Part shown: positions 16,707-25,620 of the stretch, one piece after another
How the letters are laid out: each line of letters opens with the position of its first letter
Position numbering within the stretch: position 1 is the first letter of the stretch
Assembly: GCF_002903145.1 (NCBI RefSeq)
Contig: NZ_PPDJ01000015.1
Location: 1 to 56,295 of the forward strand
DNA length: 56,295 nucleotides
Reading direction: 5' to 3'
From: Halobacteriovorax sp. DA5
GTDB lineage: Bacteria > Bdellovibrionota > Bacteriovoracia > Bacteriovoracales > Bacteriovoracaceae
Position numbers and translations under genes: made by a program
Notes under the pieces: generated by a model
Seen by the model: the letters and a program-made list of their open reading frames with translations, nothing else
Database searches by the model: none
Told to the model about the DNA's origin: nothing

Positions 16707-18281
16707 ATGTCAACAACCAGCGAAAATATATTAGAGCAAAAAAGAGCTCTTTTAATCGACAGAAGAATGCAGGCCGAGCTTGGTGGTGGTGAAGCGAGAA
16801 TCGCAAAGCAACACGAGCAAGGTAAGTATACTGCAAGAGAAAGAATTGAGAGACTTGTTGATCCGGGTACTTTCATTGAGTTTGATAAATTTGTTACACA
16901 TCGTTGTGTAAACTTCGGAATGGAAAAGAAGAAGTTTTACGGAGATGGTGTAGTTACAGGTATTGCAGAGATTAACGGACAGAAGATTGCTGTTTATTCT
17001 CAAGACTTTACTTGTTGGGGTGGAGCACTTGGTGAAGCTCACGCAAGAAAGATCTGTAAGATCATGGACTTCGCTCTTGATAACAGAATTCCAGTTATTG
17101 GTATTCAAGATTCAGGTGGTGCTCGTATTCAAGAAGGTGTTGATGCACTTGGTGGATACGCGGAAATTTTCTACAGAAACGTAAAGGCTTCTGGTGTAAT
17201 TCCTCAAATTTCATTAATCATGGGACCTTCAGCAGGTGGAGCTGTTTATTCTCCAGCTGTAACTGACTTTATCTTCATGGTTGATAAGTCATCTTATATG
17301 TTTGTTACAGGTCCAGATGTTATCAAGACTGTAACTCACGAAGAAGTAACAAAAGAAGACCTTGGTGGTGCAACAGCACACTCAGAAAAATCAGGTGTAT
17401 GTCAGTTTAAGTGTAAAGACGAAGACGAGACATTTGAAAGAGTAAGAGAGCTAATGAGCTATATCCCTGCTTCTAATTTCAAGAAGCAAGCGCCTAAGTA
17501 TACTTCAGATCCTGTTTATAGAGATAACTCTAAACTAAAAGAAGTAGTTCCAGGTAATCCTAAGAAGCCATATGATATGAAAGAAGTAATTCTTGATATT
17601 GTTGATGATGGACACTTCTTAGAAGTACATAAAGATTATGCAAGAAATATCATCGTTGGTTTCGCATCAATTGGTGGAATTAAAATTGGTATCGTAGCAA
17701 ATCAACCAGAAGTACTAGCTGGTGTTCTAGATATCGATTCTTCATGTAAAGCAGCTCGTTTCATTAGATTCTGTGATGCTTTCGATATTCCAATTGTTTC
17801 ACTTGTAGACGTTCCAGGTTTCTTACCAGGTACAGTACAAGAGTACGGTGGGATCATTAAGCACGGTTCTAAGCTTCTATATGCGTACGCAGAAGCGACT
17901 GTTCCATTAATCACTCTTATTACAAGAAAGTCTTACGGTGGAGCTTATGACGTTATGGCATCTAAGCACATTCGTTCAGACGTAAACCTTGCCTACCCAA
18001 CTGGAGAAATTGCAGTTATGGGTGCTGAAGGTGCAGTAAATATTGTATTTAGAAAAGAACTTCAAGGTCTTGAAGGTGACGCTTTTGATCAGAAGAAAGC
18101 TGAGCTAGTTGCTAACTATGAGAATAACTTTGCTAACCCATACGTTGCAGCTGAAAGAGGATATATCGACGCAGTAATTCTTCCAGAAGAAACAAGAAAG
18201 CGTTTATATGAATATCTAGTTGTTCTAAAAGATAAGAACGTTGACCGTCCAAAACGTAAACACGGGAATATTCAATTATGA
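16707..18281 (+). CDS. pccB: Acyl-CoA (propionyl-CoA) carboxylase carboxyltransferase subunit
   Basis: 524 residues, the length of PccB/MmdA-type beta subunits. It transfers the carboxyl group from biotin to propionyl-CoA (or another acyl-CoA). Both crotonase-like halves are present: the N-terminal CoA-binding half with QDSGGARIQEGVDALGGY near residue 137 and GPSAGGAVYSPA near 174, and the C-terminal half with DVPGFLPGTVQEYGGIIKHG near 372 and SYGGAYDVM near 411. SD GGAGGGGATG lies upstream of 16707. It overlaps the biotin carboxylase gene by four bases. The methylmalonyl-CoA mutase nearby supports propionyl-CoA as substrate; this is inference. Confidence 0.93.
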   Translation: MSTTSENILEQKRALLIDRRMQAELGGGEARIAKQHEQGKYTARERIERLVDPGTFIEFDKFVTHRCVNFGMEKKKFYGDGVVTGIAEINGQKIAVYSQDFTCWGGALGEAHARKICKIMDFALDNRIPVIGIQDSGGARIQEGVDALGGYAEIFYRNVKASGVIPQISLIMGPSAGGAVYSPAVTDFIFMVDKSSYMFVTGPDVIKTVTHEEVTKEDLGGATAHSEKSGVCQFKCKDEDETFERVRELMSYIPASNFKKQAPKYTSDPVYRDNSKLKEVVPGNPKKPYDMKEVILDIVDDGHFLEVHKDYARNIIVGFASIGGIKIGIVANQPEVLAGVLDIDSSCKAARFIRFCDAFDIPIVSLVDVPGFLPGTVQEYGGIIKHGSKLLYAYAEATVPLITLITRKSYGGAYDVMASKHIRSDVNLAYPTGEIAVMGAEGAVNIVFRKELQGLEGDAFDQKKAELVANYENNFANPYVAAERGYIDAVILPEETRKRLYEYLVVLKDKNVDRPKRKHGNIQL

Positions 18282-19729
18282 TGATCAGACAGCCAAAGAA
18301 CATGGAAAGAAGAGTATTAATTGCTAACCGTGGAGAGATTGCTTCACGTGTTGCAAAAGCTTGTCGTGAGCTTGGGCATACTGCAATTGGTATTTATACT
18401 GATAACGAACCTCAAGGAACTCACTTACAATTTTGTGACGAATGGGTTTACCTACAAGGTAAAACAAATGCTGAGACATACCTTAATGTTGAGAAGCTAG
18501 TTGCTCTTGCAAAGGAAGTTAATGCTGATGGTGTACACCCAGGTTATGGTTTCCTTTCTGAGAATAGAGATTTTGCAAATGCTCTTTCAGATGCAGGTAT
18601 TACTTTTATTGGTCCACACGTTGAGGCCATCAGAGTTATGGGTGACAAGGCAACATCTAAGAAGCTAGCGAATGATGCTGGTGTTCCTACTGTTCCTGGT
18701 ACAGATCACGCTGTTCCAACTGTTGATGAAGCAGTTGAAATTGCAAATAGAATTGGTTACCCAGTTCTTCTTAAAGCTGTTGCCGGTGGTGGTGGACGTG
18801 GTATGCGTGCCTGTAAAGACGAAACAGAAGTTCGTGCTCAATTTGAAGCTGTTGGACGTGAGTCGATGGCAGCTTTCAATAATGGGGATCTATTAGTTGA
18901 AAAACTAATTGTTAATCCTCGTCACATTGAAGTTCAGATTCTTGCAGATAAGAAAGGTAATACTTTCCACTTCTTTGAAAGAGAGTGTTCAGTTCAAAGA
19001 AGACACCAAAAAATTATTGAAGAAGCACCGTCTCCATTTATTGGAAATGATGAGCAGTTACGTCAAAGCGTTTGTGAAACAGCTGTAAAGCTTGCAAAAG
19101 CTGTCGATTATGATTCTGCTGGTACAGTTGAATTCATCATGGGTGAAGATAAGCAATTCTATTTCCTAGAAATGAATACTCGTATTCAGGTAGAGCACCC
19201 GATTACTGAGGAAATTACTGGAATGGATCTTATCGTATGTATGATCCAAGCAGCTTTTGGTGATGAGTTAGGTATTCCTTCTCAAGAATTTATTAGAAGA
19301 TCAGGACATGCGATTGAGTGTCGTATTTGTGCTGAAGATCCAATTACAATGCTTCCTGCTCCAGGACTTGTAACAGGATTTGAAACAAACTTCCCACAAG
19401 GAACTCGTTTTGATCACTGTCTATATAAAGGGTTAGAAGTAACTCCAGACTTCGATCCAATGGTTGGAAAACTTGTTTGTAAGGGAATCGTTCGTGACGT
19501 TGCTGTTAGAAAAATGAATGCAGCACTTGATGGACTATTCATTGAAGGACTTAAAACAAATCTTCCTCTTCTAAAAGAAATTATGACTGAGAAGAACTTT
19601 GTTGATGGTCACTACTCAACAGCTTACATTGGTGAAGTAGCACCTCAGAATAACGTGAAGACAGACCTAGATCATATTAAGCTTTATACGATCATCGCTG
19701 GTTCTGAAGCACGTAGGATGGGTATCTAA
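18278..19729 (+). CDS. Biotin carboxylase subunit of acyl-CoA carboxylase
   Basis: 483 residues. It carboxylates biotin using ATP and bicarbonate. Domains in order: N-terminal biotin-carboxylase domain (RRVLIANRGEIASRV), ATP-grasp with the glycine loop KAVAGGGGRGMR near residue 165, HIEVQILAD near 216, EMNTRIQVEHPITEE near 295, and the C-terminal domain to about 450. The biotin domain of classical PccA is absent and is encoded by the next gene. The start at 18278 overlaps the pccB stop in an ATGA arrangement; an ATG at 18302 is possible but has no better SD. Confidence 0.93.
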   Translation: MMIRQPKNMERRVLIANRGEIASRVAKACRELGHTAIGIYTDNEPQGTHLQFCDEWVYLQGKTNAETYLNVEKLVALAKEVNADGVHPGYGFLSENRDFANALSDAGITFIGPHVEAIRVMGDKATSKKLANDAGVPTVPGTDHAVPTVDEAVEIANRIGYPVLLKAVAGGGGRGMRACKDETEVRAQFEAVGRESMAAFNNGDLLVEKLIVNPRHIEVQILADKKGNTFHFFERECSVQRRHQKIIEEAPSPFIGNDEQLRQSVCETAVKLAKAVDYDSAGTVEFIMGEDKQFYFLEMNTRIQVEHPITEEITGMDLIVCMIQAAFGDELGIPSQEFIRRSGHAIECRICAEDPITMLPAPGLVTGFETNFPQGTRFDHCLYKGLEVTPDFDPMVGKLVCKGIVRDVAVRKMNAALDGLFIEGLKTNLPLLKEIMTEKNFVDGHYSTAYIGEVAPQNNVKTDLDHIKLYTIIAGSEARRMGI

Positions 19730-19730
19730 G

Positions 19731-20237
19731 ATGAGAACATATTTAATTAATGATAATGAAGAAGTAATTGTTGATTTAACAAGAACTAAAGTTCACGATC
19801 ACAGCTTAGTTGAGTTTGATTTTTCTACATTAAAAGATGGAGAAAGAAGTCTTCATGAAACAATGTGGTTAAGAAAGCTTTGTGGCCAATACTTTATCTC
19901 AAAAGATAAGAAAACTTGGAAAAAGATCCCAAGACAGGATCTTCCATCAAGAGTTGTTAACGTTGATAAAGTTTACTCACTATTCAGAGGTTACAAGCCT
20001 TCTGGTTTAGGTGGAGCTGACGCTGGTGAACTTCTTACTAAAATGCCAGGTAAAGTTGTTAAGATCAATGTTGAAGTTGGTCAGACAGTTGCTGCTGGTG
20101 AAACACTAATCATTCTTGAGGCCATGAAAATGGAAAACGAAATTAAGAGTGGTATCGATGGTGTTGTTAAAGCAATTCACGTAAAGGAAGGGGACGCCTT
20201 AGAAGAAAACGTCCTCATGTTAGAAGTAGAAGCATAG
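19731..20237 (+). CDS. Biotin carboxyl carrier protein of acyl-CoA carboxylase
   Basis: 168 residues. The C-terminal 75 residues form a biotinyl domain with the motif LEAMKMENE; Lys133 is the expected biotinylation site. A Gly-rich hinge (about 88-98) precedes it. The first 85 residues probably dock the carrier on its partner enzymes, as the BT-like region does in PccA. It starts one base after the biotin carboxylase stop, so the three subunits are almost certainly made together. BirA, encoded at 53972, should attach the biotin. Confidence 0.93.
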   Translation: MRTYLINDNEEVIVDLTRTKVHDHSLVEFDFSTLKDGERSLHETMWLRKLCGQYFISKDKKTWKKIPRQDLPSRVVNVDKVYSLFRGYKPSGLGGADAGELLTKMPGKVVKINVEVGQTVAAGETLIILEAMKMENEIKSGIDGVVKAIHVKEGDALEENVLMLEVEA

Positions 20238-20258
20238 GACGCAAGTCAAGGAGAGCAA

Positions 20259-21251
20259 ATGTCTTTTAATAATGGACAAGCACCAAGAAATGACTTCGAA
20301 AAAATGAAACAAGATTTAGATAAGGGGCTCAAGTTACTTGGGCCCTTTTTTATATTCATTGTTTTAGTTATTTTCGGATACACATCTTTTTACACTGTCG
20401 AGCCTGATGAAGAGGCCGTCGTAATTCGTCTGGGTAAGTATATTAATACTAATACTCCAGGCCTTCATTTTAAGATTCCATTTGGGGTTGATGAAGTAAT
20501 TAAGGTTAAAGTTAAAACTGTTCTTCAAGAAGAGTTTGGATTTAGAACAAAGAGTTCGAGATCACGACGTTCTTCTTATTCTGGTGATAACTTTGATCAC
20601 GAGTCACTTATGCTTACAGGTGACTTGAATGTTGCCTCTGTTGAGTGGGCCGTTCAATACCAAGTCCGTGACCCTTTCAAGTTTATCTTTCAAACAAGTG
20701 AGCCAGTAAGAAATATCCGCGATATCTCAGAATCAATTATGAGACGAGTTGTTGGGGATAGATCAGTTACTGATGTCTTAACTGTTGGTAAAGTAGAAAT
20801 TGAAGCTGATGCTAAGCTACTTATGCAAGAAGTAATTGATAAGTATGACATGGGTGTTTCAATCATCTCTGTAAAGCTTCAGGATGTTAATCCTCCACAA
20901 GTCGTTAAAGCTTCATTTAACGAAGTTAACGAAGCAAAGCAAGAACAAGAAAAGGCCATTAACGAAGCAGAAGGTGCTTATAACAAAGTTATTCCAGAGG
21001 CACGTGGTAAGGCGGAGAAAATGGTATCTGAAGCTGAAGGTTATGCAGCTGCTCTTGTAAACCGTGCAGAAGGGGATGTTGCAAAGTTTCAAGAAATCCT
21101 AAAAGAGTATCGTCGTGCCCCTAAGATTACAAAGAAGCGTCTTTATATTGAAGCAATGGAAGGGCTTTATAAGAAGTACGACAATCTTACAATTATTGAT
21201 CCAAAGGTTAAGGGATTACTTCCTATTTATGACCAAGGAGCTAAGAAATGA
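20259..21251 (+). CDS. hflK: HflK, FtsH protease modulator
   Basis: 330 residues. A short cytoplasmic tail, one membrane segment at about 27-47 (FFIFIVLVIFGYTSFY) and a large SPFH/band-7 domain (about 50-250) starting TVEPDEEAVVIRLGKY. HflK and HflC form a cage around FtsH in the inner membrane in E. coli. SD GGAGAG lies before 20259. It overlaps hflC by four bases (ATGA). A terminator-like hairpin lies inside codons 22-31. A Ser/Arg-rich insertion (about 92-104) is unlike most HflK. Confidence 0.92.
   Translation: MSFNNGQAPRNDFEKMKQDLDKGLKLLGPFFIFIVLVIFGYTSFYTVEPDEEAVVIRLGKYINTNTPGLHFKIPFGVDEVIKVKVKTVLQEEFGFRTKSSRSRRSSYSGDNFDHESLMLTGDLNVASVEWAVQYQVRDPFKFIFQTSEPVRNIRDISESIMRRVVGDRSVTDVLTVGKVEIEADAKLLMQEVIDKYDMGVSIISVKLQDVNPPQVVKASFNEVNEAKQEQEKAINEAEGAYNKVIPEARGKAEKMVSEAEGYAAALVNRAEGDVAKFQEILKEYRRAPKITKKRLYIEAMEGLYKKYDNLTIIDPKVKGLLPIYDQGAKK
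20323..20351 (+). terminator. Terminator-like hairpin inside the start of hflK
   Basis: An 11-bp stem (20323-20333 with 20337-20347, two G-T pairs) has a 3-base loop and is followed by a T run to 20351. It has every part of a rho-independent terminator but lies about 65 bases inside hflK, just after the carboxylase genes. It may limit read-through from the carboxylase genes into hflK-hflC. Ongoing translation of hflK could disrupt it. Confidence 0.5.
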
Positions 21252-22189
21252 ATAAAGCATTAATTCTAATTGTTATTCTATTTATAGGTTTAGTTTTAGG
21301 AAAACAATCACTCTTTATCGTAAGTGAAGGAAGACAAGCAATTATCACTGAATTTGGTAAACCTGTTGGTAATCCAATTACTGATGCTGGCCTTCATTTT
21401 AAAAAGCCTTTCGTTCAAGATGTACGTTTCGTTGATAAGAGAATTCTTAGTTGGGATGGTTTTCCAAATCAAATCCCTACAAAGGATAAGAAATTTATTA
21501 AAGTAGATACAACTGCGAGATTTAAAATAATTGATGCACTTAAGTTTATTCAGACAGTTCGAAATACTGAAGGTGCTAAAAAGAGAATCGATACAATTTT
21601 AGACTCTTCGACGAGAAATGTGATTTCATCTCACGATCTTGTTGAAGCCGTACGTAATTCAAATGCAATTATTGAAAAGTTAAATGCTACTAAAGTAGAT
21701 GTTAACGAAATTGAAGAAGAAATAACTGGTGACATTGAAGATGTAAGCGTTGGTAGAGAAAAATTATCTCAATTAATCGTAAGCAAAGCCGATGGAGAGT
21801 TAGAACAATTTGGTATTCAATTAATTGATGTACAATTAAGACGTATTTCATACGAGAAATCAGTTGAGCGTAAAGTTTACGAAAGAATGATCTCTGAACG
21901 TCAAAGAATTGCACAGAAGATCAGATCAATTGGTGAAGGTGAAAAGGCCAAGATTGAAGGACGTTTGGTAAAAGATTTACAAACAATTCAATCAGAAGGT
22001 TATAAGAAGTCTCAATTGATTAAGGGCCGTGCTGAAGCAAAGGCTTCTGCAGTATATGCTAAGACATTTTCTCAGGACCCAAGCTTTTTTGAGTTCGTAC
22101 GTTCTCTAGAAGCATATAAAACATCGATTAAAGGTAAAACTAAGTTTATAATCTCTAACGATAATGAATTCTTAAAATACTTGAGGTAA
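21248..22189 (+). CDS. hflC: HflC, FtsH protease modulator
   Basis: 313 residues, near the usual HflC length. An N-terminal membrane segment (about 3-19, ALILIVILFIGLVLG) is followed by a band-7 domain (SEGRQAIITEFGKPVG...LHFKKPF) and a long helical C-terminal part with KIEGRLVKDLQTIQSEGYKKSQ. It pairs with HflK. Its ATG overlaps the hflK stop in an ATGA arrangement, which fits the equal amounts needed for the complex. Confidence 0.93.
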   Translation: MNKALILIVILFIGLVLGKQSLFIVSEGRQAIITEFGKPVGNPITDAGLHFKKPFVQDVRFVDKRILSWDGFPNQIPTKDKKFIKVDTTARFKIIDALKFIQTVRNTEGAKKRIDTILDSSTRNVISSHDLVEAVRNSNAIIEKLNATKVDVNEIEEEITGDIEDVSVGREKLSQLIVSKADGELEQFGIQLIDVQLRRISYEKSVERKVYERMISERQRIAQKIRSIGEGEKAKIEGRLVKDLQTIQSEGYKKSQLIKGRAEAKASAVYAKTFSQDPSFFEFVRSLEAYKTSIKGKTKFIISNDNEFLKYLR

Positions 22190-22192
22190 GCA

Positions 22193-22816
22193 TTGATTGA
22201 ATATGTAATTGCAGAAAATCCAGATGATCGTGTATTACAAAAAGTTTCACAAGCTCTTAATAATGGAGAGCTTGTGTGCTTACCGACTGATACTAGTTGG
22301 GTTGTAATTGCTTCTCCCTTTAGCAAGAAGGGGATTGAGAGAATCTACAAGTATAAGAATGCTCCAAAGCTAAAGGCTTTCTCTCTTCTATGTGATTCGA
22401 TTTCAATGGCCTCTGATGTTGCTAATATTGATGATGGTGTATTTCGCTATATAAAGAGAATTATCCCAGGTCACTATACATTTATTTTTAATGCCAATAA
22501 GAAGATTACTAAGGCAGTGGCCGCAAATAAAACTGATCATGAAGTGGGAATTCGATTTGTACCTTCGACATTGATTAGTCGCTTACTAGAAATCCATGGT
22601 GAACCGGTCTTATCAAGTAATATTGATTTAGATAAATTTACTCCGGCCCTATCTTCCTATGGTGAACTCTATTCTTATATGATTGAAGAGTCGCTTGCAG
22701 GTGTTGTTACTTTGATTGTCGATCCAGGTGAACACGAGTTTGTAGGCTCATCAACTATTGTTGACTTCACTAATGGTGAAGCCGATGTCATTAGGCAAGG
22801 CGCTGGGATTCTGTAG
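22193..22816 (+). CDS. YciO-type Sua5/YrdC-family protein
   Basis: 207 residues from a TTG start at 22193, supported by GAGG six bases upstream. The YrdC fold is shown by GELVCLPTDTSWV near residue 30, KAFSLLCDS near 61, GHYTFIFNANKKI near 95 and SSTIVDFTNGEADVIRQGAG at the end. YrdC makes threonylcarbamoyl-AMP for tRNA t6A; YciO relatives have a weak or unclear role, and the TDTSW sequence fits that side better than TsaC (TDTVYGL type). It begins four bases after hflC, so it is in the same operon. Confidence 0.85.
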   Translation: MIEYVIAENPDDRVLQKVSQALNNGELVCLPTDTSWVVIASPFSKKGIERIYKYKNAPKLKAFSLLCDSISMASDVANIDDGVFRYIKRIIPGHYTFIFNANKKITKAVAANKTDHEVGIRFVPSTLISRLLEIHGEPVLSSNIDLDKFTPALSSYGELYSYMIEESLAGVVTLIVDPGEHEFVGSSTIVDFTNGEADVIRQGAGIL

Positions 22817-22863
22817 TAATTCCAGTTGTTTAGGCTATGAATTCTAATGTTTATTAAATAGAC

Positions 22864-22906
22864 AAGGTACTGAATTTTTTCAACTTTCAGTATCTTGGCA
22901 TCTTTT
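22864..22906 (+). terminator. Possible terminator after the hfl operon
   Basis: AAGGTACTGAA (22864-22874) pairs with TTCAGTATCTT (22886-22896) as an 11-bp stem with one G-T pair. A T run comes five bases later (22902-22906). It could end the hflK-hflC-yciO transcript, but the gap before the T run makes it weak. Confidence 0.4.
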
Positions 22907-22924
22907 TCTTCTATATTCAGTTCT

Positions 22925-24364
22925 ATGTTAAAGAAGAAATTAATCCTTTTATCACTTACGCCATTTCTGGTAATTGCTAATAGCTTTATTGAAGTTAAAG
23001 TTCATGACCTTAATGTTTCTAAGCAGGATGATATATTTGGTCGAATGGGCTACATGGAATATGAAAGTGCAATAATCTCACGTGACACCCTTTCTTTTAA
23101 TATTTCTGATCGAGATAAGAATAAATCAAGTGCTGAAGTTTATTTTAAGAATAATCAATTGAAGCTTGATAATGGTTCGATGACTGCTCAATTTGATATG
23201 AGTGGAAATACTTTTTTAAATACCCTCGATAAATTAAAAATGAATAATTCTGAAACTGCCATTAATGCTACTTACTTTAATATAAATGGTTCAAGTTTCT
23301 TTATGGATAGAGAAGGTTTAGAGCTCGAGGCAAATAACTTTTTTGTTTTCTGTACAACGAATGATCCAGATTATGATATGGCAAGTGGAGATGGAATTGT
23401 TAAGGGTTGTATGACCGAGCTTAATATTACTCCTAAATCGTACAAAGAGCCTGTTAACTTTGCTTTAAAAAAGAAATTACAAGATGGTGCTATATTTACA
23501 GCAAGAGGAGACATTGGAACAATGCAGTTACAAGCTGCGAGATTCTTACAAATTGCTTCACCTTTACTTGTTATGGACTATAAACAATATGATGTTCAGG
23601 CAAAATCTGTAGATCTCAAGTGTGAGAAGGATGAGGATCTGATTGAGATCGATTCGGACTCTCTTATGAGTGGTTGTGAAAATACTGCGGCCTTAAATGT
23701 TCCAAAGATCTTAGTTTCAAACTCTAAAGAGAAAACAAAATTTTATTTTGATATTGATACGTTAAATGTGAAAAATGAGAGGCTTAACTTTCATTCAGAT
23801 ATCTTTCAATTTATTGATTCTAAAAAATCAGTAACAGTTAAGGATCTGAACGTTAAATGCCAAAAGCTTATTCAATCTGACTTATTAGATATTCCTTCAA
23901 TGATCAAAGAATGTTTAATTGATGGATCTATAGACATTGCTAAGTTAAAAACAAATGAAGATATTAAAACAATTACAGACCCTCGTGGACGTGTGATCTC
24001 AAGACAAACAGTTTCGAGTCGATATAAGAACTTGGAAATTGATTCTTATAGGCCACTAGAAAATCTAAGCTTAGATAAATCTAACCTTTCAGATATTTCA
24101 ATTAAAATTACTAATGGTGTCGCTAAGGTTAAGGCCCATGCATATAAGAATGTTCTTCTTAAGAAGAATTTTGATGTTGATCTGACGGCAAGTGTTTCAT
24201 TTAATGAAAAAGAATCTCAAATTATTATGGATGTAACAGATGTAGTTGTTCCGTTTGGCTTTATCAAGGTTAAATGGATCTGGTTAATTGAAAAAATTAT
24301 TAAGAATGCTATTGTTGGAAGTAATGTTACTTTTGAAGATGGTAAGTTCTATATTTCGATCTAG
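22925..24364 (+). CDS. Secreted protein of unknown function
   Basis: 479 residues from the ATG at 22925, chosen because it gives a clean signal peptide: LKKKLILLSLTPFLVIANS then the mature protein. I do not recognise the family. The mature part is rich in beta-strand-like alternation and in Asn, Ser, Asp and Lys. It contains repeated LDKSNLS / LKMNNSET-like short strands and eight cysteines. Hydrophobic residues near the end (FIKVKWIWLIEKIIKNAIVG) could touch a membrane. It may be periplasmic or surface-exposed. No SD is visible. It is followed after eight bases by another small secreted protein, which suggests they act together. Confidence 0.75.
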   Translation: MLKKKLILLSLTPFLVIANSFIEVKVHDLNVSKQDDIFGRMGYMEYESAIISRDTLSFNISDRDKNKSSAEVYFKNNQLKLDNGSMTAQFDMSGNTFLNTLDKLKMNNSETAINATYFNINGSSFFMDREGLELEANNFFVFCTTNDPDYDMASGDGIVKGCMTELNITPKSYKEPVNFALKKKLQDGAIFTARGDIGTMQLQAARFLQIASPLLVMDYKQYDVQAKSVDLKCEKDEDLIEIDSDSLMSGCENTAALNVPKILVSNSKEKTKFYFDIDTLNVKNERLNFHSDIFQFIDSKKSVTVKDLNVKCQKLIQSDLLDIPSMIKECLIDGSIDIAKLKTNEDIKTITDPRGRVISRQTVSSRYKNLEIDSYRPLENLSLDKSNLSDISIKITNGVAKVKAHAYKNVLLKKNFDVDLTASVSFNEKESQIIMDVTDVVVPFGFIKVKWIWLIEKIIKNAIVGSNVTFEDGKFYISI

Positions 24365-24372
24365 GAGATTGA

Positions 24373-24675
24373 ATGAAGTTAGTTAAATTGTTTATTATTT
24401 CTCTTATTACATCTTTTGCTTTTGCAAATTCGACAAATATAAGCTGCCAGGGTGAAGGCTATTCTTTTAGTGTTCATGAAAATAAGGCCGTCATTAAAAC
24501 ATTAGAATCTACTTATGATGTTTCAGTAAAGCAATCTGGGGCAAACTATACTGGTGTGCTTAAGGCTGAAGGTTATCTTGGTTTTCGATTCATTTTAAAG
24601 GGTAAGGAAGGAGAGTTAAAACTTGTTGGCCCTAAAAGTGTAACGAAGAAAATGAAGTGTTCAATTATTAAATAA
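24373..24675 (+). CDS. Small secreted protein of unknown function
   Basis: 100 residues with a signal peptide at about 1-18 (KLVKLFIISLITSFAFA). The mature protein of about 80 residues has two cysteines, near residue 25 and at the C-terminal KMKCSIIK, which could form a disulfide linking its two ends. No family recognised. SD AGGAG lies just upstream. Its last 15 bases overlap the end of meaB on the opposite strand. Confidence 0.75.
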   Translation: MKLVKLFIISLITSFAFANSTNISCQGEGYSFSVHENKAVIKTLESTYDVSVKQSGANYTGVLKAEGYLGFRFILKGKEGELKLVGPKSVTKKMKCSIIK

Positions 24676-25620
24676 AATATGAATTAATTTATTTGCAGCA
24701 CTTAGAGGTGTTTCAACTTCATTTAAGATATTGTCGTTGAGCTTAGTCCATTCAGATTGAAGTGATGGATTAGCTCTAACTCTGTTCTCAAGTAGTTCAT
24801 TAAATAGTTTCTTAAGCCAATCTTGATTTTGTCTTTTACGTTTTAGTTGAATTTTTTCCTGATTTTCCTGATAAATCTTTTCAATCAAGTCCCAATACTC
24901 AGTTACTCCTTTATTCTCTAGGGCCGATGCCATCATAACATTGGCACCAATCTTTCGATCTGTTTTGATTACTCCAAGGGCAGACTTATACTGAACCATT
25001 GTATCGTGAGCTTTTTGCTTGTTATCGCCATCTGCTTTGTTGATGACAATATTGTCACATAATTCAATAATTCCTTTTTTAATTCCTTGAAGTTCATCGC
25101 CTCCGCCTGGTAGCAGAAGTACTGTGAATAAGTCCACAATATTTGCAACATCGTATTCCGACTGACCAACACCAACAGTTTCGATTAGAACAACATCATA
25201 GCCAGCAGCTTCACATGCAAGCATGACCTCTCTAGTCTTTAGTGCGACACCGCCAAGATTACCTGATGATGGTGTAGGGCGAATGAAAGCGTTTTTCTCT
25301 TGGGCGAGTTTCTCCATTCGAGTTTTGTCACCAAGTAAACTTCCACCACTTAGTGGAGAACTTGGATCAATTGCTAAGACTGCGACTTTTAGTCCCTTGT
25401 TAATTAAGAGAAGTCCCAGGGATTCAATAAATGTAGATTTACCAACCCCAGGCGTTCCAGAAATACCGATACGAATTGATTTTCCAGTTAGAGGAAGAAT
25501 TTCGTTTAAGAGCTCCTGAGCTTCTTTTTGATGCTCAGCTTTCTTACTTTCGATTAAAGTGATGAATTTAGAAAGTGATCTAATATTTCCACTTTTTAAT
25601 TTCTGGATATCAATTTGCAT
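24661..25620 (-). CDS. meaB: MeaB/ArgK-type GTPase, methylmalonyl-CoA mutase chaperone
   Basis: 319 residues. It is a G3E-family GTPase that guards and reloads adenosylcobalamin in methylmalonyl-CoA mutase. The P-loop GTPGVGKST is at about 55-63, the AIDPSSPLSGGSLLGDKTRM segment near 83, the switch DVVLIETVGVGQSE near 138, and the NKAD specificity motif near 190. The C-terminal dimerisation arm is present. It starts on the last base of the mutase stop (one-base overlap), so the two are translated together. The 3' end overlaps a plus-strand gene by 15 bases. Confidence 0.95.
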   Translation of the reverse strand: MQIDIQKLKSGNIRSLSKFITLIESKKAEHQKEAQELLNEILPLTGKSIRIGISGTPGVGKSTFIESLGLLLINKGLKVAVLAIDPSSPLSGGSLLGDKTRMEKLAQEKNAFIRPTPSSGNLGGVALKTREVMLACEAAGYDVVLIETVGVGQSEYDVANIVDLFTVLLLPGGGDELQGIKKGIIELCDNIVINKADGDNKQKAHDTMVQYKSALGVIKTDRKIGANVMMASALENKGVTEYWDLIEKIYQENQEKIQLKRKRQNQDWLKKLFNELLENRVRANPSLQSEWTKLNDNILNEVETPLSAANKLIHILFNN

